Shown here in pieces: positions 35,038 to 47,092 of a DNA stretch of 64,000 nucleotides. The first letter of the stretch is position 1, and each line of letters starts with the position of its first letter. The DNA is taken from NCBI RefSeq assembly GCF_040712315.1, contig NC_134015.1, positions 9,444,945-9,508,944 on the forward strand. Reading direction: 5' to 3'. The notes beneath the pieces were generated by a model. It searched no databases and was not told the DNA's origin. It was given only the letters and a program-made list of their open reading frames with translations. The translations under genes and the position numbers were made by a program. The DNA comes from Castanea sativa. Taxonomy: Eukaryota > Streptophyta > Magnoliopsida > Fagales > Fagaceae.

Positions 35038-38000
35038 TTAGATTGAGACACTATTGGGAATTCCCTTGCCAGTAAGTCCACCTTCACTAGTGGGATAGAG
35101 CAAAGTATATGGCACTTTCACTGGTCCAACTCGGTTTTTCCACCTCTTATCATTGTTCATTGTCACAATTCTGTCCTCAATTTCAGCCAGCTTCTTTCCA
35201 AATCTGTCAAAGGCTTCTAATGGCTCTGTGTCGAAGGTCCATTCACGAGTATCTCTCTGCCCAAGATAGACCTCGTCCGTAGAATGCCTTGACAAGATTT
35301 CTATAAGGGAAACACCAATCAGTGTCTGCAGCTGGGCAGTGATTGTTTTCAAGTAGACATTATCAGGGTCTGACTTGAGTTCATCATATGCAGGAGTGCC
35401 TTCTTCAGGCATGAATCTTCGGCTAATTGTTGGACGGTTAGGGAGGTAGCCTGCATAAGGGTACTGTCCAAAGTTCACGGCTGCATGGAGTGCAGAAGCA
35501 ATCCATATAATGAGAGTGCATGTTTCAACAAGCTCTTCGCGTGTCTGCATTTTAGGCCACCAGGGCTCATCTTTCTTGTCACCATGGCCCTGCTCTCTGA
35601 GTTCCTTCCACCAGGATTGGAGTTCAGCATCTCTCTGAACTACGCTATCAGTCTTGTAGTAGAAGGAACAATAGTCTTTAACCCATGAGTTAATTGCTGA
35701 CCAGATTTCAAGGCCATCAACAGCATATGGATAGTCCTCAATCACTAAGCGGAGACCATGTGGCGAATTTGGATCCTTAACTGCCATTCCTCTGAATTCA
35801 GCAAAAGAAGTATAGCATGTCATTTGAAGAAAGATCATAACGACGAATGTCTTCATTTTATTTGTACTAGTTTAGGCCTTTACAACTATAAGATAACCAA
35901 ATTTTGAAGTCTAAATTTTGCCTCAACCTTCTTTAAACAATATGCATTTCGGAGTGTCATTTAGCCATTTTCAAGAACCTTTTATGCGTTATTTTGCCTC
36001 AATTTTAAGTTACTTCTAATGCCAGATACCTCATACACCATGAATATGTCATTATGTTCTAGAGTGACAGATTTACCTCTTGAGGAGGTCTGCAGGAAGT
36101 GTTTGCTCAGGAAAAACCCAGTCCTTATAAACTACTGATGACATCTCCATGGAATACTTTGCTGGAAAAACAGTTGCCTCGAGAATTCCGCCACCATTAA
36201 TGAGGATCTGCCGAGCGAATGCATTTATATTCATGGTGTCACGGAAATGAGGATGCAAAAGCTTGTAAATTGGATGGAGCACACTCAGCTGCCTGTTTGT
36301 TGCTATCACAAATGGCTCAATCACTGCGTGGGTATTTAACCTGTAACCAATGCAAAAGTCATTTAAAAAGTCATTTTAAAACATAGACAAGTATCATTTC
36401 CTAGGCTTTCGTTGACAAAGGTATACCAATGGCTAATTAGCTGATGGTAGCCAGAGTCGTTAACAGCAACATAAGCTTTTGCCAGTTGCCAAATAGAACC
36501 TTCAATGCCTTGTTCAGCTGGTGTGTACACTTTGCTAATGGCACCATATTGGTCTCCTTCAGGATGAGGCAGGCTTAATTCGATCACGAGCGGTTTCAAT
36601 GCCCCATCATTTTTCAAGAAAAGGAGTGTCCTGCTGGCGTAAGTCTTTGTGGAAGTTGAGTTTATCCTCCTCAAATAAGGCAAGATAGCATCGTGGTGAT
36701 CCAATATGAATAACTTGTTCTTCTTAAGTGCCTATGGCCAAATTCATGTTCATTATTATTAGTTCAAGCTAATAAGAGTAAAGCAGCTAAATAAAATTGC
36801 AAAATAACTGCAAACTAGTTCACCCAAAATTCTTATGTGGAATAAGTGAACCAAGGAACATTACCTCCTCGATGGTGAGCCCATCTAGGCTATTTTCTAT
36901 GTGTTCTCTGGTAATTGTACTGTTTTGATCTCCATACACTTTAGGATCTAGCTTGCTTGTGGGAGGGAATTCCTGCAATAATTTAGAATGAATCATGATT
37001 AACGATGAAAAACTATAATCCTCCATTTGGAAGTTGAGAAGATGGAGGAAAAGAAAAATAAATATGGCATCCAGATTAAAGAATCTAAAACATATGGAAG
37101 CTGAAAATTACTTTGAGGCGGCTAATGTTGACAGGGTTTACTCCCGCAAGCATCTCTCTGGCAAATTCTTCATCAGTCCTCCATGCAGACCTATCTTCTG
37201 CTCCAATTCAATGAAACACAACAATTCAAATTAAAGTAAATAGAATTTGAAGAATCATACATCTGCAAGCTTTTGAATCTGTCACCAAAAAATGGCTGTG
37301 CCATGGAAAAAGTTATTATACCTTCAATCACTTGGGGCATTGGGTATTTGAGGAGTCCTTCACCATCGGTTGGGAAAACTTCCTTGAGCATCTCCGCAGG
37401 GATGTTGTCTCTAATATCTTTAAGCAGACCGTCGGGCAACTTAAATCCTCCTTCATAGAGTCTAAGTACATCTTTGAAAGTATCAAACTCATTTGGAGTG
37501 CTGTCAAATAGAGATTCTAGCTCAGGTTTCAGGAATTGGCCTATGGATTTCAGTGCATAAGCAAGGAAGTCTGACAGCTTCAAGTGACCAAATCGCTCAT
37601 CTCTTGGAACATAAATGTTTAAGCTCATAAGAAGCTTCAGCCTGCTCTCAGTGTTAGGATCTGTTACAATTATAACAGAGAAATCTTAATGACAATGATG
37701 ATAATAGCAATAGGCACCAATATCATGCTAACTTTTACAGTGAAAAAAGTACAGATTCTGATTATTATCAAGAATTCTTTAATGATTCTAATTCTCAAAT
37801 TATTCATGATACTAGAAACTTCAACTGATTACAGCATTATTCGCCATATTAACTGTCATTGCTAGTACCTACACAAATTCTAACTATAGAACAAGTGACT
37901 GAAAATTGAATTGAAATGTCTAACCTGTCTTCGTTGGTGGTCGTCCAGTTCTTCCCCTACGTGGGTAAGGGTACTCACTAGAACCTCCAAGAACTGGACG

Positions 38001-40634
38001 GGCATATTTAGCATTTTTATCTGGATCGCCCAAATCATTGTAGTAAGCATAGTCATACACCCTTTCCCATTCCTGAAGCTCTCCTTTTCCATCTCCTCTC
38101 AGGTTCACTAGCTCATTTTCTCGGTACTTTAGCAGTGGCACTGGTGTATCACTTAGAAGATATGTCTGCAAAAATATAATTGAATCAAATTGTTACTTTA
38201 GGATGTAGTTCACAGTCGAAACACTTGGCTTATACCAATTTAGACGTTTCAGGGTAAGTTTAAAGTATTAGGAAGAACATCTTTTAGATGGACTTCTCCA
38301 TGACCCTCTATGCAATTCAACTTTTTATGCAAGTTCATATCATGTTTCAGCTGGCAGCTTCAAGTGATTTAGCTATTTTATTCTTTCATCTGCAAGGGCT
38401 ATTTTAGATATATGGAAATCTATAGAAGAAATTTCATCTAGCTTGCATCAGCTACAATAACTAAACAAGGGCGTGTTTCAATCAATTTGTAGGAGGTTTC
38501 TATTCAAACTACAAGAGTTTGTGCTAAACTTGTATTTGACACTATTTCTTTTCCTGTGGTTTTAATTAGAACATTTCAAAACTTAGAAACTGCATGATCA
38601 CCACAGAAATCCTCATATAAGTTATTACCTTGTTGGAGAAGAAAACACGGTCTTTTCTGTATTTGTCTACAGGATAAACCCATGAATTGCAAACAAAATG
38701 GACTCGGCCTTGACCTGGAACATCTTCAAGCGTAAGACTTTTAAGATAGAACTCACTGTGATGGTTGTTTTTAATTAAAAATGCTCCTGGAACTCCTATT
38801 TCATTGTCCCAGTCAAAGGTAACTTTGAATGCAGACTCCCCTGCTATTAAGGGGGTGATTGTGGTTATCCAGTTTTCCAAATATGCTGGCCTTCCAAGTT
38901 TCCCTTGCAACCCATTTGCTACAAAAACACATCAAAGTACATCAAATACAATAATTGGTTCCATAGTGATCCAGAAGACAATAATTAAATCTTCAATTAG
39001 AGAAATTTAACTAATTTTTTCATTTTCAAAGTTGTCATAGATCCATCAAAGAAATCTTAGATGCAGGGCTACATAAGCATGTATCATGAACATCCAAAAA
39101 CTTGTTAATGAAACTTTTCACACACCACCCACCTCCCCCCCGGTATTTTTAGTGTGGTCCAATTTAGTCCAAACATGGTAATGACTAATTACATTATAGA
39201 AAGTCAAACATACTATATTTGTTATCAACTTTAAGATTTACCAATCCATTTAACTGTGCTCAAGCTTTATGAGTTAGTGTAGCTTTTCTAAAAGTCCAGG
39301 CAAGGCCACTTTGTGAAATTGTGAATTTGTGAGTGAGCCTCATTGTCTTAAGTCCTGACAACCATCCTATGTAACAATTTGCCGTGACGAGACAGTTGAT
39401 AATGAAAAATCATAAACATTTTTTTTTAAATTTTCATTAAGTCACTAAAGAAATTACCTAGTTTGATCTCAATAAGGTTTCTAAAGACTGATTATGGATC
39501 CATTAAATATAATATTACTGATATTTTTACATTTTTAGGAAGAGGAAAAAAAGAAACTTGGATGTTAGCTGCTTCAAAAAAAGGTATAGACATAAGAACT
39601 AAAGAAACCCCACTTGCATTTTATTTAATATTGAGTTTAGGTAATAGATGGTTTAAAGAAATGTCAACAATTTGTCTGTCATCATGTCCTAATAACATAA
39701 TCACTAATATAGAATATAACACAAATGAATTGGGTTAGTTGAAACTTGATAGTCATGAATGAAATACCATTTTCATGTGCTGAACAAGTTATGACATATT
39801 GGACTAGAATTGCAGTTTTATTATATTATAGCCGTCATCCATGAGTTTTAAAAATAATACAAGGTTTGTATCTGTTACAAATCCTATTCATTTGATATTG
39901 ACTATTAAAACCAGACAAAGACATAGATCACATATATCTCTTGTGAATTGTGATATCATGGTTGGTGTCTTGATCTTTGTTTAAAGTCCTACCTTCAAGT
40001 TTTTATTTTCTTTCTAACTCAAAGGATAGAAAAGTCTTACCATCTTGATCATAGCATTTCTAAAAAGTTAAAGCATTTTTTCTTTTAAACTATCAAATCA
40101 ATAGAAAAATAATTATAAAATGTTTCGACTAATTTATTGGTAATATTATTAACATATAATTATCTTCTTCTTCTTTTTTTCTTTTTTTCTGTTTATAATA
40201 CTAGGAAACCAATAGTTTTAAGTCTTATAATTCTGTATATTAATAATAATGTCATAAATGGGTCATGAGGTGGATTCACCATCTGAATGGACCAAATTTT
40301 ATGATTTTGTCCACTTGCATTTTTTGTTTTCCTTTTTATTTTGTAACATGAATAGGTCCACATGCATTGTACATATGGGCCAATCATCTCAATTATGGGC
40401 TTCCATCAATCATAGTAAAGATAGTAGATTAGGTGAGCTCAAAACTACTTCTAAATCTCATCTCCGTACAAAAATAACAATAAAAAACAGCCCCTGACTT
40501 GAAGAATTGGTCCTTTAGACTAGTTGTTGAGTATAGTATATATATATATATATATATATATAGTGCTTTTGCCAATTACTAATGTGGCCTACCTAATAAT
40601 TCTTCACCACATCTTAATTCGTATTCAAGAATGT

Positions 40635-40677
<43 letters not shown>

Positions 40678-42015
40678 AAAAATTCAAATAAACAAAAAGC
40701 AGCCCTCTGATCTGACTGGAAGAATTGTTTGTTTGGACTTATGGTTGAGTATGGTATAGTGCCTGTGACAATCACGATGGCCTTTTTTTTTTTTTTTTGT
40801 CTGAATAACAAACGTCGTTAATAAGTCTTCAGCACATTTTTCGTTCTCATTCAAGAAAATATATATGGGTTATGTTAATAAATTATTTTTTAAAAATTTT
40901 GACATTACTTTCATAATAAATATATAAAAAATCTAAAAAATTACTTTTTTCTTTTTTAATAAAAAGTTTTTAAATATACTTCATAAGCCAATAAACTTAG
41001 TGCATCCGTTAATATATATACGATAAAGTTTAATTGTATATTTTGAAAATCTAATAGTTAAATTGCATATTTTTTATACACTTAATTAATATACATGTTA
41101 AATTTTGTGTCAATCGGATATTATTAACTATATAATTTAGAAGCTTATATTTTATTGCATAATTTTATACTATAAAAATTTACAATTTAAACAATTTATT
41201 AATGATATAGTTATTAATTTTTAATTTTTTAAAAAATTTATAATTTTTTAAAAATTTGATAAATATGAAGAATATAAAAAGAAAACCTTGGTAATGAGAA
41301 AGTGGTAAGGATGATAATCACAGATAGATTTTTTTCGATGAGATGCTCATGAAAAAGGTAAGAAGTGATAGAACCTTGATCTATAAACACCCAATGAAGA
41401 TCAGTGTCAATTTATTGAGAGACAGTAATAATAAAGTCATGGCTGGAAAACTTGGGTCTTTTCTAGTTGGCGTAAGTCTTCTCGTTAACCGCGTTAAACA
41501 GAAAAGAGTATCTAGTGGCAAAAGGAAAAAAAATAAAAAGCGAAAAGCAAGACCAAGACCAAGACCAAGAACAAGAACTGAAAAAGAAAACCAAAATCAC
41601 AAACCAATCTGGAAAAAACTCGCATGTTTCCATATAGGAGTAAAGGCCAGAAATTCAAGGATAACATGGTTTTGGGTTGTTTCCATTGTTTCTTTTAATA
41701 ACATGGTCACCATCAGAAGACTAGTAGCTTAAACAACAAGAAAATATATCATGAAGAAAAGAGAGAAAGACCCAAAAGTAGTACTGGTTATGGACAATTT
41801 GGAGAACAGAAGAACTAACCAGGGTCACCATTAACAGCACTTATGAGATGAAAAGAAACCTTTTGGCCTAACAACTCATGGACTCCATCAAGAACCGAAG
41901 CATTGAAGTCATTGAAGTCCAAAACATTCTTTTTCATCAACACCACTGTCCCTTCAACCTTCTTGTTCCCATTTTCATCATCGCCAGTTATCTTGTTGAT
42001 GATGTTCTGAAGCAT
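35038..42015 (-). CDS. LOX: 9-lipoxygenase (LOX-C), intact, cytosolic type
   Basis: Nine GT-AG exons: 42015-41820, 38918-38629, 38165-37925, 37660-37322, 37197-37112, 36972-36865, 36731-36427, 36340-36077, 35791-35038. They total 2583 nt, 860 codons plus TAA, the usual length of plant 9-LOX. The ATG at 42013-42015 gives [11 protein letters not shown], the usual start; no in-frame ATG lies shortly before it. A PLAT domain (about 17-160) precedes the catalytic domain. Iron ligands are His521, His526, His712, Asn716 and C-terminal Ile860. Thr578-Val579 at the substrate-pocket position and Ala564 at the Coffa site predict 9S-hydroperoxy products from linoleate and linolenate. No transit peptide is present. 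Intron 1 is 2.9 kb, enlarged by a tandem duplication, TA arrays and a foreign insert. It is the best candidate for the functional cytosolic enzyme of the cluster. Confidence 0.96.
39541..39844 (+). pseudogene. Foreign ORF relic in LOX-C intron 1, possible viral nucleoprotein-like
   Basis: Alignment with LOX-B intron 1 stops at about 39538, where protein-like text starts on the plus strand. One open frame covers 39541-39738. A second frame runs 39755-39844, with a frame change between them. The composition (aromatic and charged residues in a plausible pattern) suggests decayed coding DNA rather than intron noise. The second piece has a spacing of Glu-Gln, Tyr-Trp and Leu-Leu-Tyr-Tyr that faintly recalls nucleoproteins of plant negative-strand RNA viruses (rhabdovirus/varicosavirus type), which are known as endogenous copies in plants. 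This is memory-based and weak. It is broken and not translatable as one protein. Confidence 0.28.
40485..40865. repeat. Tandem duplication inside LOX-C intron 1
   Basis: The sequence around AGAATTGG...GTTGAGTAT...GGCC...TCTTCA(C/G)CACAT...TCAAGAA(T/A) occurs twice, about 40485-40650 and 40695-40865. It occurs once in LOX-B intron 1 (about 19955-20130). Each copy is associated with a TA dinucleotide array. The duplication therefore arose after LOX-B and LOX-C separated. Confidence 0.75.
40640..40672. repeat. (TA)n microsatellite
   Basis: A TA run in LOX-C intron 1. A second run sits at about 40539-40562, and LOX-B intron 1 has a comparable one at 20088-20120. They share position relative to the duplicated intron block. 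Confidence 0.9.
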
Positions 42016-42127
42016 CTCTAACTGTTTCAAGCACTAAGCAAAAGAATATGATAAAGAAAGTTTAGTTTTTTAGAGAGAAAAAAGTTTGTTGTTGGATGTG
42101 AGGAATGTGAAGTGAAGGGGTTCCTTG

Positions 42128-42135
42128 TATTTATA
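42128..42135 (-). promoter_or_regulatory. TATA box of LOX-C
   Basis: TATAAATA on the minus strand about 113 bp upstream of the ATG. The preceding GGATGTGAGGAATG segment is shared with the LOX-B promoter, so the core promoters were duplicated together. Confidence 0.65.
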
Positions 42136-42139
42136 GAGA

Positions 42140-42398
42140 GAAGATTAGAAAATGGCATTTACAATGAAGCTTCATTTTGTGCATTTTTTTATTCAGCTAA
42201 AAAAAAAAAAGTTGCTTTTTTTTTTTTAATAATATTTATTAATTCATCTATAAAGAAAATTCTTGTTCAATTCTGGGGACGAAACTGTCAAAGGCCGTAT
42301 GAGACACGTTCATAATCCTTGGGATTGTTTTACATACTATAAATTGTATCATATATACAATAATGCAATTTTATTTCCTTCATTTTAAAGATAGGGAA

Positions 42399-42453
<55 letters not shown>

Positions 42454-43294
42454 TGTAATTAATAGTATTGGACCATTAATATTATTTAAAGCTCATGAAG
42501 CTTCAACTTTAGTGGGTAGTTTCCTTGAGTCAGTCTATCAAATTTGCATTTATTTTGACTATTAATTAGTAGCGTAAGTATGTGAAATTTGATGCACTTA
42601 AGAAGAAGTAATCTATTAAAATTTTTAAAATGTGACGAACTTGAAAAAATTAACAATCGGAGAAATTAACCATTTTATTCTATCGTTAATTTCCCATATC
42701 TTAAAAAAGAAAAAAAAAAAAAGTCGTTGGCTACTGATATTATAAGTTATAAGAAGAAATGGGAAAAATAAAACAATAAATTAAATTAATGTCTGCGATT
42801 CTGCCCTGGCTAAGGTACAATCTGTGCTTTTTTTAAAAAAATCAAATAATAATATTCTTCATCCAATAACTTTATGCTACTTATAAATTACTATTCTTTG
42901 GGACCTGTCAATTGTCATCCCTCAACATGTTCTCTTTACTCTTGTCTATATAGAGGCTTTTAAAATTGGTATAATATATCCAATTGGAATCTCTATCACT
43001 TTGGCTTTCTCTTTAAAATGTGCATCTACATATCTGTGGTTTTGTTTGGTTTATGAGATATGACGATTGAGGATTGAGGATTTGGTTTATTATCAAATTT
43101 AATTATATAATTAAATTAGCAAACCATATTACACATATCTTTTACATGATGTATCATTATCTTCTTATTATATAACATAGTTATTAGCCACGCTATTCAC
43201 AATCTTTACATGACAATTTTTCAGGTTCCGAATTACTATTAAAAAAACCTTCCTGTCTTTTTCTTGGGTATTGCATGTGTTGGACGTACACGTT
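42140..43294. other. AT-rich DNA upstream of LOX-C
   Basis: Contains a (TA)n array at 42401-42447 and otherwise no recognisable gene. The first few hundred bases are the likely LOX-C promoter, but no specific jasmonate or stress box was identified with confidence. Confidence 0.35.
42401..42447. repeat. (AT)n microsatellite
   Basis: An uninterrupted AT run of about 46 bp in the upstream region of LOX-C. Confidence 0.95.
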
Positions 43295-43336
43295 TCTTAT
43301 ACTATGGTATGGGTATACCCATACCATAGTATAAGA
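43295..43336. repeat. Perfect 42-bp palindrome
   Basis: Two 21-base arms, TCTTATACTATGGTATGGGTA and its exact reverse complement, meet with no spacer (centre 43315/43316). I checked every pair; the first mismatch is at 43294/43337. It has no association with a gene, terminator or element boundary that I can see. Confidence 0.95.
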
Positions 43337-43944
43337 TTTGAGAAGCAGTCTAACATGGTGTGCATTGAGTTGTTAATTTCAACCTGTTATTATGATATGG
43401 GTCAATATTGGACAGCTTTTGTACAGAAAAACCTCTTTTGACGTGTGTGAGCTGAGCATGCATCTATGGGCACGTGGTTCATTCATTCATGAAAGAAATT
43501 AAATATATACTGCTTGATCTTGAAACTAAATTTAGAAATAAAATTACTTTTAACTTTACGGCACATAGTATAATTTTTTTTGTGAGCAAATTTTCTAGCA
43601 TAATTAATACTCCTCTATATATGTTACTATTATAATTCAAGTATGGTTTAGCATCGTTTGGCATTAGTCCTTTTTCTCTTTTTTTTTTGACAAAAAGTTT
43701 GACATTTGCCCTAATTGCATTTATTTTAAGCATTTACGTGTAAGCCTTTACAATTATATATTGGTTTAGCTACATATTTTGGAAAAAATCGTGGGTCTCA
43801 CATGTCAGTGAAACATAGGACTTATATGCCCATCTCACCTAATACCATCTCCGTATTTTGAGCAAAAAGATAGTAATTTTGTTTTTTTTGTTGGCCAACT
43901 CATTTAAGTGCTAAGGAAATTAAAACTAACCCATCTAGAACGGA
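43337..43944. other. Intergenic, nothing recognised
   Basis: AT-rich DNA with no open frame of a known family and no clear repeat termini. Confidence 0.3.
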
Positions 43945-44150
43945 CAAAGTTTGGCTACAAATTAATTTGATTGTAGTTTAAAACTACAACCAACATTAAA
44001 TGATGACATGTATTTTCTTACTAAACCACGTTTAAGTAATTATATACAATCATTTTAAGTGAGTAACATGATAGTAGTAAATTCTATCATCTTATTGTTG
44101 GTTGTAACCTAAGGTTACAACCACATTTGTAGCCAAATTCTATACATCTA
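43945..44150. mobile_element. Fold-back MITE, about 0.2 kb
   Basis: Terminal inverted repeats: AAGTTTGGCTACAAAT on the left and, read inward on the minus strand, AGAATTTGGCTACAAAT on the right. Inner mirrored GTTGTA/TACAAC segments follow. No target duplication could be fixed, so the superfamily is not assigned. Confidence 0.6.
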
Positions 44151-44533
44151 AATTTTTTTTTTATTTTTTAGAATCAAGTTTGCATTGCTTTAATTTCATA
44201 TCTAGAAAATCAAATACAAAATCGTTGTGAATATCTAGAGGAACCTCTTCCAAAAATTCTTCCTCCCTCTTGTATTTTTGCAGTATAAAAAAAATGGACA
44301 TAAATTTCAGTAATATGCCCCCTAGATTTTTATTAAAATCGTGTAAGCATTTATATAGTTAACTAATGCCTTTCTTATTCCCTCTAATTACTCTTATATC
44401 ATACATACTTTATTCAATTAAAGTGTATTTGATGTATGCCTAATTATATTTTATTTTTATTAAATTGACTTGTATATTTTTAGACTTGTTAAGACTTAAT
44501 TTCTTTCCCATAAAAAAATATATATATACTTAC

Positions 44534-45238
44534 TGTAGGGACACGATTTTCAGACCAAACCCTAAATGTAAGGGATCTTGGCCCAGTGAACCTAGTACAA
44601 TAAATTTGTAGAGAGTGGGTCAAAGAGCTAGGCTTTAGTGCGTGGATAGCAATTAGTATGGTTTTGGATGATGAGCCAACATGAATTGTACCCTGTTTGT
44701 GTAAGAAAGTTTGTCCTCGGCACAATCCGAGGAGCTCTGTTCTAGCATATATTGGATGACCACGGTTACAGGAGTTGTTGAGGTTGCTATAGTGCTTTCT
44801 CTTCTCCTTTTTTCGTCCCCCTCTCTCTGGGATCTCTACCCTTATTTATATTACATCTCTCCCTTCATCCTTACCCTACATGTGGACTACATGTGGACAG
44901 TTGATGGTTTATACTGATATTTGTCCCATCATCCCCCTCTAAAAGTCTTCTGGGGTGGCTGTAAGGCTGCCATAATACTGTTCGGAGGTCACTTCCTCAT
45001 TAATGCGGTGATAGCAACTCCCCCTTAGATATTTTTGAGCCCTTATCCCTCTTGTACATTCATGGTGCTCGTTGCTATCATTAGAACTTCCTGAAAGGTC
45101 ATCTTTGATCATTAGGATCTATACTAGATTTGCATTTAACCTTAGTCCGAGGAGATGGCGCTCCTCGGACTCGGACGACCCATGCTTCTCGGCCAAACCA
45201 CATGCTCTCGGCCAAATCTCAAAATACACGACCCCACA
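44534..45238 (-). repeat. LTR (downstream LTR in element orientation)
   Basis: 705 bp beginning TGTAGGGACACGATTTTCAG and ending TACACGACCCCACA. It contains CTCGG/CCGAG words and a pyrimidine-rich stretch. Confidence 0.92.
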
Positions 45239-45639
45239 ATAGCCCCTCAAAACTCCGGTTTTCTCCTCGCATCCGAGGAGAAAAGTGGGGTTTTGAATTC
45301 TTAAGAGTCGATTCTGCTTTGATCATTTGATTTACACCTGAGGGAGTGTCGTTTCATGTGCCCCATATTTATACTGTGAATTGCTTCTTTTAGAGCTACC
45401 AATCTGAGGATTTGGTTATAATATTGGGCCTGTCTTGACACTTAGTGAGAAACAAATAGATGTTGTGGAATGATAATTCCCCAAAGTATGGGGTCCGAGG
45501 ACCGAGGCATGATTTGAGTTATAGTTTAAACACTTTGAAGAGAAATATTATGAAGTTTTAACTTTCTCATATCATCTGGTCCGAGGACCGAGGCATGATT
45601 GAGTTATAATTTAAACACTTTGAAGAGAAATGTTATTAT

Positions 45640-46690
45640 GTGTTAATTTCCCCAAAGCAGGAGGTTCGAGGACCCGTCATAGCCATGGTTCTGTTTAACA
45701 CTTCAATGGATGTCAGTGTGTGATAATTTCCCCAAAGCAGGAGGTCCGAGGACCCGACAGAGCTAAGGTTCTGTTTAACCACTTCAAACGATGCCAGTGT
45801 GTGTTAATTTTCCCAAAGCAGGAGGTCCGAGGACCCGACATAGCTAAGGTTCTGTTTAACCACTTCAATAGATGTCAGTGTGTGTTAATTTCCCCAAAGC
45901 AGGAGGTCCGAGGACCCGACATAGCTAAGGTTCTGTTTAACCACTTCAAACGATGCCAGTGTGTGTTAATTTCCCCAAAGCAGGAAGTCCGAGGACCCGA
46001 CATAGCTAAGGTTCTGTTTAACCACTTCAATAGATGTTAGTGTGTGTTAATTTCCCCAAAGCAGGAGGTCCGAGGACCCGACATAGCTAAGGTTCTGTTT
46101 AACCACTTCAAACGATGCCAGTGTGTGTTAATTTCCCCAAAGCAGGAGGTCCGAGGACCCGACATAGCTAAGGTTCTGTTTAACCACTTCAATAGATGTC
46201 AGTGTGTGTTAATTTCCCCAAAGCAGGAGGTCCGAGGACCCGACATAGCTAAGGTTCTGTTTAACCACTTCAAACGATGCCAGTGTGTGTTAATTTCCCC
46301 AAAGCAGGAGGTCCGAGGACCCGACATAGCAAAGGTTCTGTTTAACCACTTCAATAGATGTCAGTGTGTGTTAATTTCCCCAAAGCAGGAGGTCTGAGGA
46401 TCCGACATAGCTAAGGTTCTGTTTAACCACTTCAATAGATGTCAGTGTGTGTTAATTTCCCCAAAGCAGGAGGTCCGAGGACCCGACATAGCTAAGGTTC
46501 TGTTTAACCACTTCAATAGATGTCAGTGTGTGTTAATTTTCCCAAAGCAGGAGGTCTGAGGACCCAACATAGCTAAGGTTCTGTTTAACCACTTCAAATG
46601 ATGCCAGTGTGTGTTAATTTCCCCAAAGCAGGAGGTCCGAGGACCCGACATAGCTAAGGTTCTGTTTAACCACTTCAATAGATTAGAAGA
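45640..46690. repeat. 81-bp tandem array, about 13 copies, two alternating types
   Basis: The unit contains CCCCAAAGCAGGAGGTCCGA, GGACCCGACATAGCTAAGG and GTTCTGTTTAACCACTTCAA. In most of the array, units alternate between ACGATGCCAG and TAGATGTCAG variants, giving a 162-bp higher-order period. The two flanking degenerate units (45460-45640) show the array's older edge. Because 81 is divisible by 3, spurious long open frames run along it; they are not a gene. The array lies inside the LTR element. Confidence 0.93.
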
Positions 46691-47092
46691 TATCAATATA
46701 CATACCTTCAAGGACTAGCCCCGTCGCAAAGCCCCATTGAATTGCTCATATGTTGCTGCCACTTCCTCTAATGGAGGTTCAGCGAACTCGGACACCAAAT
46801 TCGCGACCTAGCCCCTGACAGAGGTACGAGGCATGTACTTGATGTCAAAAGCCCCCAGAACTGTGTCCCATTTAGCAATCCTCCCCGTATAATCCACACT
46901 TTGTCGTATAGACCTGAGCGGAAGCTAAGTTAGGACAACAATCGTGTGTGCCCCACGTAGTGACTTGCTCACATAGTAAACTGGCCACCATAATGGCTTT
47001 CCCCAATGACTTTTGCTGATGGGGGCCTGAGCCCACCATATTTAACCGTTGCACTCACTATTACACAAGCTCTTCCCACAGACGGCGCCAAT

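Noticed and set aside
41343..41732. 129-codon open frame with an Arg/Lys/Pro-rich stretch
   Set aside because: It lies antisense in LOX-C intron 1, and the basic run is simple-sequence (AAGACC)n. The homologous LOX-B intron is not open.
45720..46397. Long open frames with a 27-residue repeating protein
   Set aside because: They exist only because the 81-bp tandem repeat is a multiple of three. They lie in an LTR element, have no known domain, and the opposite strand is open as well.
45640..46690. Regular repeats resembling a CRISPR array
   Set aside because: The whole 81-bp unit is repeated with no unique spacers, and this is a plant nuclear sequence.
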